Below, piece by piece: positions 14,483 to 22,006 of a stretch of DNA of 25,008 nt. Below the pieces are notes generated by a model. The model had not been told where the DNA came from. It saw only the letters and a list, made by a program, of their open reading frames with translations, and searched no databases. This DNA comes from Lancefieldella parvula_C (GTDB lineage Bacteria; Actinomycetota; Coriobacteriia; Coriobacteriales; Atopobiaceae). Each line of letters opens with the position of its first letter. Positions within the stretch are counted from its first letter, which is position 1. The DNA is taken from the NCBI RefSeq assembly GCF_000758945.1, contig NZ_JRND01000011.1, forward strand, positions 1 through 25,008, in the 5' to 3' direction. The position numbers and the translations under genes are program-made.

Positions 14483-15637
14483 ATGTCGGCATATCCCCAG
14501 GATAGATGGGCTTGGATAGAGATTGATCTTTCTGCCGTCCGCCACAATGTAAAGGCGTTTAAGGCCCAGCTTAACCGCGGTGTCAAAATGATGTGTGTGG
14601 TCAAGGCCGACGCCTATGGTCACGGCGCTGCTCAGTGCGCTAAAGCCATGCAGTCCGTGGGTGCTGATCAGTTTGCCGTTGCAACAGTCGATGAGGGTGT
14701 TGAACTGCGCTGTTCCGGTATTGATAACCCCATTCTGGTGCTTTCTGAGCCGCCGGTTACTTCCATCCCAGACCTCGTTCGCTTTGACATTATGCCTTCC
14801 GTCTACACGGTTGACTTTGCCCTTGCGTATGGTGAGGCTTCTGCTGCAGCTAATAAGGTTGGCCGCTATCACCTGGCCATCGATACCGGCATGACCCGCA
14901 TTGGCGTCAGGCGAGAAGATCTACTTGAGGTTCGCGGTTCTATCGATTTCCACAGGGGTCTTGAATGCGCTGGTACGTTTACGCATTTTGCTACGGCCGA
15001 CGTGCTCGACAACTGGGACTTTGACCTGCAGGTTAATCGCTTTATTGAAGCGGTTACGGCACTCAAAAACGCGGGCTATGAGCTGGGCTTGGTTCACGCT
15101 GATAACACTCCTGGCACGGTTCTGCACAAAGATATTCAGTTCGATATGGTTCGTGTGGGCATTGGCCTGTATGGACTTCATCCAAGCAAGCTCACCATTC
15201 CCCGCATTGACCTGCAGCCCGTTATGAGCGTGCGCGGTCGCGTGACGCGCGTAATATATCCAGCTGTTGGCGACGGCGTTAGTTACGGTATGACGTGGCG
15301 TGTTCCTCGCAATAACATCCAGGTAGCTACGGTGCCTATTGGCTACGCCGACGGTCTTGCGCGCAGCCTTTCTAACCGCATGGATGTTTTGACGCGTGGA
15401 GACCGTGTCCGCCAGGTGGGCAATATCTGCATGGATCAGTTTATGATTGCTGTTGATACCGCAGGTACACACGCTAATAAGCCTGCACACGAAATTCGCC
15501 ATGGTGACGTGGTTACCCTCATCGGCAAAGACGGCGACCAAGAAATCACCGCGGATGAGATGGCTGACCTTCGCGAGACCATCAATTACGAGGTAGTTTG
15601 CAACTTTGGTGCGCGCCTCGATAAGGTGTACATCTAA
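14483..15637 (+). CDS. alr: Alanine racemase
   Basis: 384 residues from ATG 14483, which has AGGTGAG four bases upstream. A GTG at 14474 directly after the nnr stop would add three residues. It is a fold-type III PLP enzyme making D-alanine for peptidoglycan. The catalytic pair is present: Lys41 in VVKADAYGHG (PLP Schiff base) and Tyr268 in GVSYGMTWR. Also typical are WIEIDLSAVRHN at the N-terminus, FTHFATAD, GLVHADNTPG (HxxNS-like), VRVGIGLYG, VPIGYADG and the active-site NICMDQFM. It overlaps udg by one base (TAATG), so translation is coupled. Cytoplasmic, and essential unless a second racemase exists elsewhere. Confidence 0.97.
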   Translation: MSAYPQDRWAWIEIDLSAVRHNVKAFKAQLNRGVKMMCVVKADAYGHGAAQCAKAMQSVGADQFAVATVDEGVELRCSGIDNPILVLSEPPVTSIPDLVRFDIMPSVYTVDFALAYGEASAAANKVGRYHLAIDTGMTRIGVRREDLLEVRGSIDFHRGLECAGTFTHFATADVLDNWDFDLQVNRFIEAVTALKNAGYELGLVHADNTPGTVLHKDIQFDMVRVGIGLYGLHPSKLTIPRIDLQPVMSVRGRVTRVIYPAVGDGVSYGMTWRVPRNNIQVATVPIGYADGLARSLSNRMDVLTRGDRVRQVGNICMDQFMIAVDTAGTHANKPAHEIRHGDVVTLIGKDGDQEITADEMADLRETINYEVVCNFGARLDKVYI

Positions 15638-16212
15638 TGGCAGTCACGCTTGACGAGATTCGCAAGCAGATAACTGATTGCAAGAAATGTCCGCTGTGGG
15701 AAACACGCACCAACATTGTGTTTGGTGGCCCAAATCCCACAGCTCGTGTCATGATTGTGGGAGAAGCTCCTGGAAAAAATGAGGATCTAAGCGGTCAGCC
15801 TTTCGTGGGCGTATCGGGCAAAAAGCTTGATGCGTTGTTAGAAGAAGTTGGCCTTTCTCGCCAGGATGTTTTTATCTCTAACGTGGTCAAATGCCGACCA
15901 CCTTCAAACAGAAATCCCAAGGTAGCTGAGGTAGAGGAGTGCTCTCCGTATCTTCGTAATCAGATTCGTGCTATTAAGCCAGACGTTATTGTTTGCTTGG
16001 GTAATTTTGCAACACAGTTTGTCATGCATACCGATAAGGGCGTGACGGAGCTGCGCGGCAAGTTTTACCAGATAGGCGCCTTTAGCGTGCTACCTACCAT
16101 GCATCCCGCATCAACTATTTACCGCAAGGAGTGGGCGCAGTTCCTCAAAGATGACCTGCGACTTCTTGCTGATTGGCTTGAGGAACACCCTCGAGGAGGC
16201 TCGTGTGACTAA
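15637..16212 (+). CDS. Type-4 uracil-DNA glycosylase (iron-sulfur)
   Basis: 191 residues. Removes uracil from DNA to start base-excision repair. Family-4 hallmarks are present: motif 1 GEAPGKNEDLSGQPFVG (42-58), MHPAS (155-159), and four cysteines positioned for the [4Fe-4S] cluster at Cys15, Cys18, Cys86 and Cys102 (DCKKCP, VVKCRPPSNRNP, EECSPYL). Its ATG overlaps the alr stop and its own end overlaps the tsaE start by eight bases, placing it firmly in the operon. Association with cell-wall genes is a matter of gene order with no evident functional link. Length is normal for the family. Confidence 0.95.
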   Translation: MAVTLDEIRKQITDCKKCPLWETRTNIVFGGPNPTARVMIVGEAPGKNEDLSGQPFVGVSGKKLDALLEEVGLSRQDVFISNVVKCRPPSNRNPKVAEVEECSPYLRNQIRAIKPDVIVCLGNFATQFVMHTDKGVTELRGKFYQIGAFSVLPTMHPASTIYRKEWAQFLKDDLRLLADWLEEHPRGGSCD

Positions 16213-16747
16213 CCTTTCTACCAGCGCAAACGACGCTGCAACAAACAACCTGCCAGAAAAAACTGCGGCCGGCACGTATGTTTCTACCACCACCGAGCAA
16301 ACTATTGCTCTTGGTCAGATTCTGGGCAAACTCCTGCAGGCGGGAGACGTTCTGGTGCTTACGGGAGACCTGGGCGCTGGGAAAACGCAGCTCACTAAGG
16401 GCATTGCTGCTGGCATGGGCATCACGGATGACGTGACCAGCCCAACGTTTACTATCGAGATGGTTTATGAGGGTACGCTTATGCCTCTCTACCACTTTGA
16501 CTTGTATCGCTTGAACGACCCTGATCAGCTTGAAGATACAGGCCTGTACGATGCGCTTGAGTCTGATGGTCCAACTATCATCGAGTGGGGAGAGCAATTT
16601 GCAGAGCAAATTGGTGAGAGAGCCCTGGATGTCTATGTTTCTAGATTGTCTGAGGAAGAGCTGGAATCAGACGACGCTGAGCCGCGCCGTGAGATTCGCT
16701 TTATCCCACAGAATGCTCGTGGAGAAGAAATCGTTCAGTCGTTTTAA
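16205..16747 (+). CDS. tsaE: tRNA t6A biosynthesis ATPase TsaE
   Basis: 180 residues from GTG 16205, chosen because AGGAGG lies five bases upstream; an in-frame TTG at 16151 lacks such a site. It is a P-loop ATPase that drives turnover in the TsaB-TsaD-TsaE complex, which makes threonylcarbamoyl-adenosine at position 37 of ANN-decoding tRNAs. Motifs: Walker A GDLGAGKT (54-61), switch-like SPTFTI (79-84), YHFDLYRL (96-103) and IIEWGE (~125-130), all typical. It has a ~25-residue N-terminal and a short acidic C-terminal extension relative to the ~150-residue core. It is last in the operon. The usual downstream tsaB is absent here and an AT-rich gene follows instead. Confidence 0.95.
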   Translation: MTNLSTSANDAATNNLPEKTAAGTYVSTTTEQTIALGQILGKLLQAGDVLVLTGDLGAGKTQLTKGIAAGMGITDDVTSPTFTIEMVYEGTLMPLYHFDLYRLNDPDQLEDTGLYDALESDGPTIIEWGEQFAEQIGERALDVYVSRLSEEELESDDAEPRREIRFIPQNARGEEIVQSF

Positions 16748-16778
16748 TTTCAGTTTCAAAGAGAGGTAATCTTCTCAA

Positions 16779-17195
16779 ATGAGTACAAAAGCAGAATTTT
16801 TAAAGATTATGTCTGAGCAAACCGAGATTGCCTTGGCAACATCTGTAAATAATGTCCCAAATGTGAGGATTGTAAATTTTTATTTTGACCCAGAAGAAAA
16901 CGTACTTTACTTCTCGTCTTTTAAAGAGAATGACAAAATCAAAGAGATAAAAGCAAACCCACATGTGGCGTTTACCACAATTCCTCACTCGGGAAATGAG
17001 CACGTGAAAGCAAAAGGAATTGTTCAAAAAAGTTCAAAAACTATTTTTGACGTCGCAGATCAATTTATTGCTAAGGTTCCAAACTACAAAAATACTATCG
17101 AATATGCAGGGGAATCCTTGGTTTTATTTGAAATAAAATTTGACACAGCTGTGGTCACAAAGGACTTAAGCTCAATCGAAACATTAAAACTGTAA
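16779..17195 (+). CDS. Pyridoxamine 5'-phosphate oxidase-like FMN-binding protein
   Basis: 138 residues with the split-barrel pattern of small PNPOx-like flavoproteins: N-terminal EFLKIMSEQTEIALATSVNN, then PNVRIVNFYFDPEENVLYFSS, KIKEIKANPHVAFTTIP, and a final beta strand with LVLFEIKFD. Such proteins bind FMN (sometimes haem or F420) and reduce or bind small molecules; the substrate here is unknown. Codon use is markedly more AT-rich than in tsaE just upstream, so recent acquisition, perhaps from a Firmicute, is plausible. It has GAGAGG upstream with a rather long spacing to the ATG. A strong hairpin at 17254-17292 ends the unit. It could read through from the tsaE operon because no terminator separates them. 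Confidence 0.85.
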   Translation: MSTKAEFLKIMSEQTEIALATSVNNVPNVRIVNFYFDPEENVLYFSSFKENDKIKEIKANPHVAFTTIPHSGNEHVKAKGIVQKSSKTIFDVADQFIAKVPNYKNTIEYAGESLVLFEIKFDTAVVTKDLSSIETLKL

Positions 17196-17253
17196 GTTAA
17201 AACTTGTCGTGAATTATTTACAACACCTCCTCTTTTAGTAAATCGTTTTTATA

Positions 17254-17297
17254 GCCCAGTTATAGATATTTTAAGAATATCTTTAGCTGGGCGTTTT
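17254..17297 (+). terminator. Intrinsic terminator after the FMN-binding protein gene
   Basis: GCCCAGTTATAGATATT pairs with AATATCTTTAGCTGGGC with one or two mismatches and a short loop, followed by GTTTT. Confidence 0.8.
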
Positions 17298-17300
17298 AGC

Positions 17301-17331
17301 AGTTTACCTGCGATTTCTTTTCATATATACT
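17301..17331 (+). promoter_or_regulatory. Promoter of the tandem LPNTG genes
   Basis: TTTACC (17303-17308) and TATACT (17326-17331) are separated by exactly 17 bases, a good sigma-70-type promoter. It lies 74 bases before the ATG at 17405. The 11-mer AGTTTACCTGC (17301-17311) is identical to one upstream of the LPATG gene at 5864. Confidence 0.55.
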
Positions 17332-17404
17332 TACTAATCCGTTGAAACATGTTCAAAAAAGAAAAACAATTTTTTCTTGAAATACACGAGTTAAGGAATA
17401 TGAA

Positions 17405-18226
17405 ATGTCAAAGTATTTGCATAACAACGTAAAGATGCTCGCAATTGCAGGCATTATGGCAAGTGTGTTGGTTTTCTCGCCAGTACTTTCTGCGATAGCT
17501 CTTGCTGAGGGTACTGAGGTAGCTGAGGCAAGCGTCACAACTGAGGCCACCGCCTCGACCGAGTCGTCTGCCGCTACGACCGAAACGACTGCTACAACTG
17601 AGACGACCACTGCTGCCTCAACAGATGATGATAGTGACGCAGAGGCAGTTGGATCTTATATGGGCGCCGATGGCATAATGCGTGAAATCCACATTTCAGT
17701 ATCAACAGATGGCGGCACTTATAACGGAAAAGATTATATTCCACCAACTATTTCAGGTGATTTTAAGAGTGTTTCTTTTAGCAGCAATGTTCAGCGTGAG
17801 GGATACACACTGGTAGGTTTTTCAACAGGTTATTTTTCGCAAGAGGAAATAAACAATGCAACACCAGATATGTCGAAACCATATACTATCGATGAGAGTG
17901 GCAATGTTCATATGAATTTTGATGATATTGTTGCCTGGAGTGTTACCGACGATATTGATACAAACACTATTACGTTTCGCTATCATCTAACTACCTTATG
18001 GGCACCAAATCCTGAGCCAGAGCCAGAGCCTCAGCCTCAGCCAGAGCCAGAGCCAGAGCCAGAGCCCACTCCAGTTGTGCCTGCCTCTGATGCAACCCAA
18101 ACTCCGGCACCAAGGCGCGAGAAAAGCGTTCTGCCTAATACAGGTGACGCAAGCTCTGTAGCAGGTATTGTTGCAGCAGCCGGCACTACTCTTGTTGCGC
18201 TTGGCCTACGTAAGAAACTGCAGTAG
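17405..18226 (+). CDS. LPNTG-anchored surface protein, tandem paralog 1
   Basis: 273 residues. Signal peptide 1-35 (HNNVKMLAIAGIMASVLVFS, ending ALAEG); Thr/Ala/Glu-rich mucin-like segment (~36-78); globular domain (~80-200) with YNGKDYIPPTISGDFKS, QREGYTLVGFSTG and a closing TTLWAPNPE, which resembles a degenerate InlB/Flg_new-type beta repeat (GYTxxGW..TLxAxW); Pro/Glu spacer (~200-225); sorting signal LPNTGD, hydrophobic helix and RKKLQ. A sortase would attach it to peptidoglycan. Its function is unknown, though display or adhesion is likely. Start: ATG with AAGGA upstream. The paralog follows after 33 bases, so they are cotranscribed. Signal peptide and sorting region are nearly identical to that gene while the core differs more. 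Confidence 0.88.
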   Translation: MSKYLHNNVKMLAIAGIMASVLVFSPVLSAIALAEGTEVAEASVTTEATASTESSAATTETTATTETTTAASTDDDSDAEAVGSYMGADGIMREIHISVSTDGGTYNGKDYIPPTISGDFKSVSFSSNVQREGYTLVGFSTGYFSQEEINNATPDMSKPYTIDESGNVHMNFDDIVAWSVTDDIDTNTITFRYHLTTLWAPNPEPEPEPQPQPEPEPEPEPTPVVPASDATQTPAPRREKSVLPNTGDASSVAGIVAAAGTTLVALGLRKKLQ

Positions 18227-18259
18227 TAAACAGTCGTTTCCTAGTAGAAATACATTCCT

Positions 18260-19177
18260 ATGTCTAAATATTTTCACAACAACACAAAGCTTCTTATTCT
18301 TTCTGGTGTTCTTGCAGGAGCATTGGTCTTCTCGCCAATATTTTCTTCTCTTGCGCTTGCAGAGGGTACTGAGGTGACAGAAGCAACCGCAACTACTGCA
18401 ACGACTGCAACTAACGATGCAGCTGAGGCAACCGTCACAGTTGAGACAACCGTCTCGACCGAGTCGTCCGCTACAACTGAAGCAGCCACCGCAGCTGAGA
18501 CGACTGCGACAACTGAGACAACCACTTCAGCTGAAGCTGCTGCTAGCACCACTTCAACAGATGATAATGGTGCAACAATCGTTCGTTTTTATGATCCTGA
18601 AGTTGGTTGGAACACTAGGATCAATCTTGTTGTCGGCGCATACGGCACTCAATACAACGGAAATGCCTATATCCCTGCAACGATTTCAGACGATCATAAG
18701 AGTTTTACTTTTGATGGAAATATTCAGCGAGATGGTTACACGCTGGTAGGATATTCGTCAGAATTGCTTTCAAATGATCAAAGGGATAATGCAACTGCGG
18801 ACCAGTCGATGCCTTATACCGTTGATGCCAACGGATTTGTCCACGTGAATTTTGCTGACATTTCTTCGTGGTCCGTTACTGATGACCTGCGTGATGACAC
18901 TACAACTTACTATTACTTTTTTGCTCCTCTTTGGGCACCAAATCCTGAACCAGAGCCAGAGCCTGAGCCTCAGCCAGAACCAGAGCCAGAGCCTGAGCCT
19001 CAGCCAGAACCAGAGCCCGCCCCAGTTGTGCCTGCCTCTGATGCAACCCAAATTCCTGCACCAAGGCGCGAGAAGCGCGTTCTGCCTAATACAGGTGATG
19101 CAGGCTCTGTAGCAGGTGTTGTCGCAGCAGCCGGCACTACTCTTGTTGCGCTTGGTCTCCGCAAGAAACTGCAATAG
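18260..19177 (+). CDS. LPNTG-anchored surface protein, tandem paralog 2
   Basis: 305 residues, same plan as the gene before it. A signal peptide ends ALAEG at ~35. The Thr/Ala/Glu-rich stretch is longer (~36-100), and the homologous globular domain (~105-225) has TQYNGNAYIPATISDDHKS, QRDGYTLVGYSS, PYTVDANGFVHVNF and a closing APLWAPNPE. The Pro/Glu/Gln spacer contains a perfect 30-bp DNA direct repeat near 18955-19015, which could change length by slippage. The C-terminus is LPNTGD, helix and RKKLQ. It probably arose by duplication of its neighbour. The ribosome binding site is weak, suggesting translation depends on the upstream gene. A terminator follows at 19208-19245. Confidence 0.88.
   Translation: MSKYFHNNTKLLILSGVLAGALVFSPIFSSLALAEGTEVTEATATTATTATNDAAEATVTVETTVSTESSATTEAATAAETTATTETTTSAEAAASTTSTDDNGATIVRFYDPEVGWNTRINLVVGAYGTQYNGNAYIPATISDDHKSFTFDGNIQRDGYTLVGYSSELLSNDQRDNATADQSMPYTVDANGFVHVNFADISSWSVTDDLRDDTTTYYYFFAPLWAPNPEPEPEPEPQPEPEPEPEPQPEPEPAPVVPASDATQIPAPRREKRVLPNTGDAGSVAGVVAAAGTTLVALGLRKKLQ
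18950..19018 (+). repeat. Pro/Glu-coding tandem repeat
   Basis: Hexamer-like CCAGAG/CCTGAG/CAGCCA codon pairs are arranged as two near-perfect 30-bp copies coding PEPEPEPEPQ. A shorter related array lies at about 18009-18069 in the paralog. These are likely sites of length variation. Confidence 0.6.
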
Positions 19178-19207
19178 AAAATCATAAGAGCTAATAAGCA
19201 ATAAATA

Positions 19208-19245
19208 CGCCCCTAGAAATAAGATTTTCTAGGAGCGTTCTTTTT
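19208..19245 (+). terminator. Intrinsic terminator of the LPNTG gene pair
   Basis: CGCCCCTAGAAA pairs with TTTCTAGGAGCG (one mismatch), followed by TTCTTTTT. Confidence 0.85.
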
Positions 19246-19286
19246 AGCAATTTGTGGCTTGCGGCTAGTTGAGCCTTTAGGACACG

Positions 19287-19886
19287 TTAAAAAATATATC
19301 CCTTTGCAACAGCCCAGTTCCAGATGCGGTCAGCCTGTACTTCACAGCGCTGCTTAAGTTCAGCAGTGTTAGAACCTGTAAAAGTAACTTGCTGAACAGA
19401 AAGAGGAAGATTATCTGGTCTAGTAATAGTTAGAGTTGCGCTGTTCATAGCCATGCGAGCTGTCTTGTTAGTACCAAGGCGGACCTTAACAGTAAAGTAA
19501 CCACGAGCAACAGGCCACTCGGTAACTTCTCCGCTATTGGCTGTTCCAGACCTGAATCCGTTTGCATTAGCAATAATGCTATAGCCATTCATAAAGAAAC
19601 CAGCTGCAATAAGTAGGCCACCAATGGCGCACAAAAGAATTCCTGCAAAAATGGTGCCCTCACCATTTAAATTAAAGAAATTCCAGAGGCCGCCAACAGC
19701 AAAAAACGCACCGGCTGCCCAACCAACAAGAGGGCTAGCAGCTCCCTGAGGTTTACCAAAATCAATTACATCGTAGGTAAGAGGAATGGGGGAGGTGTCG
19801 TTTTTATCGTAAAGATAAACGTTACCTGGAATTTCCTGTTTTTGAGCGGGTTTTTGTGGTGCTTCTGGTGGAGTTGGAAGTGACAT
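19287..19886 (-). CDS. Two-helix membrane protein of unknown function
   Basis: 199 residues from ATG (minus strand, 19886), which has AGGAGG seven bases upstream; an adjacent TTG one codon earlier is less likely. The N-terminus is Pro/Gln-rich and hydrophilic (~1-50). Two hydrophobic segments follow at ~54-73 (PLVGWAAGAFFAVGGLWNFF) and ~77-100 (TIFAGILLCAIGGLLIAAGF). The remaining ~100 residues are beta-strand-like with WPVARGYFTVKVRLG and a Cys/Trp-containing end. The layout suggests a membrane-anchored protein with a soluble C-terminal domain, perhaps PH-like, but no family was recognised. It faces the LPNTG pair convergently and is divergent from the lipoprotein cluster. Confidence 0.75.
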   Translation of the reverse strand: MSLPTPPEAPQKPAQKQEIPGNVYLYDKNDTSPIPLTYDVIDFGKPQGAASPLVGWAAGAFFAVGGLWNFFNLNGEGTIFAGILLCAIGGLLIAAGFFMNGYSIIANANGFRSGTANSGEVTEWPVARGYFTVKVRLGTNKTARMAMNSATLTITRPDNLPLSVQQVTFTGSNTAELKQRCEVQADRIWNWAVAKGYIF

Positions 19887-19919
19887 CAAGCGTCCTCCTT
19901 TTAGCTGGTAGAACTATTC

Positions 19920-19939
19920 AGGATATAAATAATTATCCT
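19920..19939. promoter_or_regulatory. Palindrome in divergent promoter region
   Basis: AGGATA and TATCCT are perfect inverted arms eight bases apart, 34 bases before the minus-strand gene and 84 bases before the first lipoprotein gene. This position suits an operator or overlaps a promoter for either side. A further GGATA occurs near 19965. Confidence 0.35.
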
Positions 19940-20022
19940 ATTTGAGAGATTTATTGTAACATATTGGATAGTACGGTCTTAAATTTTTTAATTTTGCACC
20001 CCACCTATCGAAAGGATGCTTA

Positions 20023-20970
20023 ATGAAAAGACGCCAACTAGCACTGACTTGTGCACTGGTCCTTGCGCTTTCATCAGGTGTTGTATTTACTGCGTGTAAC
20101 TTTAACTTTGGTTTACCATCATCCGAAGAGATTGCCGCTCAGAAGGAAGCAGAAGAGAAGAAAGCTGCTCTTGCTCCCTTTGTAGGCATTTGGGAAGCCA
20201 AGTCAATTGAGGATGAAAAAAATGGCACAGTCACTGAAGACATGTACAAAGATGTTAGAGATGTTTATCTAGCAATTTATGGCTATGACTTCTCTGACGA
20301 TGGCACTGGTTTGTTTGTTCGCTTCGGTGCACAAAAGCCATTTACTTGGTCTGTTGATGCCGATGGAAAGCTTACTATTACCCTTGCAGGCAATGCTGGA
20401 AGCTATACAGCAAGCGTTGATTCTTCAGGCCAGATGACCGTTGAAGGCTCTGATGGTTCTAAAGCTATCCTTACTCAGGTAAGTACAACCTCAGGTGATT
20501 ATTCTCATATTAGGTATGAGCCATTTAATCCACTAACAGGAACAGGCAATATTTCTAAAAACAAGTCATCGCATGAAACTAAACTACGCTTTAATATCAC
20601 CACTGAGCTTGATCAGGTTATTGTTGATACCGATGAGCTCTATGTAAGGCTTATTGGCATCGCTTCCCTTAAAGACCTCAAGGGTTTTGAGGGCTATGTC
20701 TTTGAGGTTATTAATAGAACTCCTTATACAACCGGCTATCAATTTACTATTCAAGATCCAACCGATGGTTATTGGGCTTATGGATTTAACGTGTTAGAGC
20801 CAGGTGAGAGAGTCTATGAGTATGTTCTTAATGACCAACGTAGAGATAAGTCACTTTCTGAAGTCACGGATGTAAAAGGCACTCTTGAGTATGACCACTC
20901 TAGCAATGGTGCCCTTCATAATGACGAGAAAACCGTGACATTTGATTTGCCTACTGGGCAGAGCAAGTAA
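20023..20970 (+). CDS. Two-domain lipoprotein, array member 1
   Basis: 315 residues. The signal peptide ends in the lipobox-like FTAC with Cys25 as the predicted lipid-modified residue. Then comes a Glu/Lys/Ala-rich helix (~33-50). An N-terminal domain (~52-165) follows, with FVGIWEAKS, YGYDFSDDGTGLFVRFG, KPFTWSVDADGKLTITLAGN and SYTASVDSSGQMTVEGSDGS; this lipocalin-like pattern (GxW, repeated short beta strands) is only a resemblance. A C-terminal beta-sandwich-like domain (~185-312) has DTDELYVRLIGIA, EGYVFEVINRT and VLEPGERVYEYV. No family name is certain. It is probably anchored to the outer face of the membrane. Start: ATG with GAAAGGA upstream. It is first of four tandem paralogs with no terminator between them. 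Confidence 0.85.
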   Translation: MKRRQLALTCALVLALSSGVVFTACNFNFGLPSSEEIAAQKEAEEKKAALAPFVGIWEAKSIEDEKNGTVTEDMYKDVRDVYLAIYGYDFSDDGTGLFVRFGAQKPFTWSVDADGKLTITLAGNAGSYTASVDSSGQMTVEGSDGSKAILTQVSTTSGDYSHIRYEPFNPLTGTGNISKNKSSHETKLRFNITTELDQVIVDTDELYVRLIGIASLKDLKGFEGYVFEVINRTPYTTGYQFTIQDPTDGYWAYGFNVLEPGERVYEYVLNDQRRDKSLSEVTDVKGTLEYDHSSNGALHNDEKTVTFDLPTGQSK

Positions 20971-21017
20971 CAGTTAAGAGTTAGTTTTATATCGCTGCAC
21001 GTATGGAAGGAAGTTTA

Positions 21018-21953
21018 ATGAAAAAGCGTCAAATGCTGTTAGGATGCCTGCTTGCACTGGTGCTTTCTGTAAGTGCAGTGTTTAGTGCATGCTCATCAGG
21101 GGATAACAGTCCCGCAGGAAATAAAAAGTCTGCTGGTCAGATCGTAGGTGTTTGGGAAGCTTATGACATCTTTGAACCCGGACTAGGAAACCTGAGGGAG
21201 GGAGCAGGCTACGACGATTATAAAGAACAGTTCCATGCAATTTATGCTTTCAGCTTTGCTGAGGATGGAACTGGCTTGTTTACTCGCTTTGGCATAATGA
21301 AGCCTTTTACCTGGACTGTTGATGCAGAAGGAAAGATTACCGTTACCCTTGAGGGAACTGCGGGTTATTTTACGGGACAGATTGACGCTGAGACTGGCAG
21401 GTTAAGGCTCAAGGGCACAGGCGACGATGAGACTGACGCCGAGCTTAAGCAGATTTCAACTACTGCTGGAGACTATGCAAGTGCTACCTATCAGCCATTT
21501 GATCAACTTACCAATAAAGGTACCGTACCAACCATGGTTAGGTATAACGATCTCAAGTTTAAAAATTTTGAAATAACTCGAGAGGTCAATAAAGTTCTTA
21601 TCGATACGGATAAGCTGTATATGAGTCTGTACGCTATCGCTCAGGTACCGGGAAGCTCTCAAGAAGGTTACGTATTTGAGATTATCAACAAGTGTCCTGA
21701 CTCATTTTACGGAGAGTTCTCTCTTGGAGATCGAGTTGGTCCTCTGAATGCCTTTGGTCAAGCCTCCTTACAACCTGGTGAGAAGTTCTATTTGTTCGTT
21801 CCTAATGTCTCGCAGACACCTGGATCTCTTGTGGCACTTTCCAATCCAAAAGCCACGGTTTCTATTGGTTACAATAACGGAACAACCTATACCCCTGTTT
21901 CGGAAAGGGAGAAAGTACAGCTTGACCTAAATATCCCTCCTAAGTCTGAGTAA
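21018..21953 (+). CDS. Two-domain lipoprotein, array member 2 (most divergent)
   Basis: 311 residues from ATG 21018, preceded by AAGGAAG; an ATG at 21003 is possible but would precede the ribosome binding site. The choice puts the lipobox cysteine (FSAC) at residue 25, as in all three sisters. It lacks the Glu/Lys/Ala-rich helix and instead has a short Ser/Gly/Asn linker. The shared core is retained: VGVWEAYDI, YAFSFAEDGTGLFTRFG, KPFTWTVDAEGKITVTLEG, then DTDKLYMSLYAIA, EGYVFEIINK and LQPGEKFYLFV. It is the most divergent copy, so an old duplicate or one with a changed role. The ligand is unknown. Confidence 0.85.
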   Translation: MKKRQMLLGCLLALVLSVSAVFSACSSGDNSPAGNKKSAGQIVGVWEAYDIFEPGLGNLREGAGYDDYKEQFHAIYAFSFAEDGTGLFTRFGIMKPFTWTVDAEGKITVTLEGTAGYFTGQIDAETGRLRLKGTGDDETDAELKQISTTAGDYASATYQPFDQLTNKGTVPTMVRYNDLKFKNFEITREVNKVLIDTDKLYMSLYAIAQVPGSSQEGYVFEIINKCPDSFYGEFSLGDRVGPLNAFGQASLQPGEKFYLFVPNVSQTPGSLVALSNPKATVSIGYNNGTTYTPVSEREKVQLDLNIPPKSE

Positions 21954-22006
21954 CAAAAGAACGCATATCTTCAGCGTACTCACCTTTACCACTGAAAGGA
22001 CACTTG

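Noticed and set aside
16151..16204. N-terminal extension of TsaE from TTG 16151
   Set aside because: No ribosome binding site and it overlaps the 3' end of the glycosylase gene; GTG 16205 has AGGAGG at ideal spacing.
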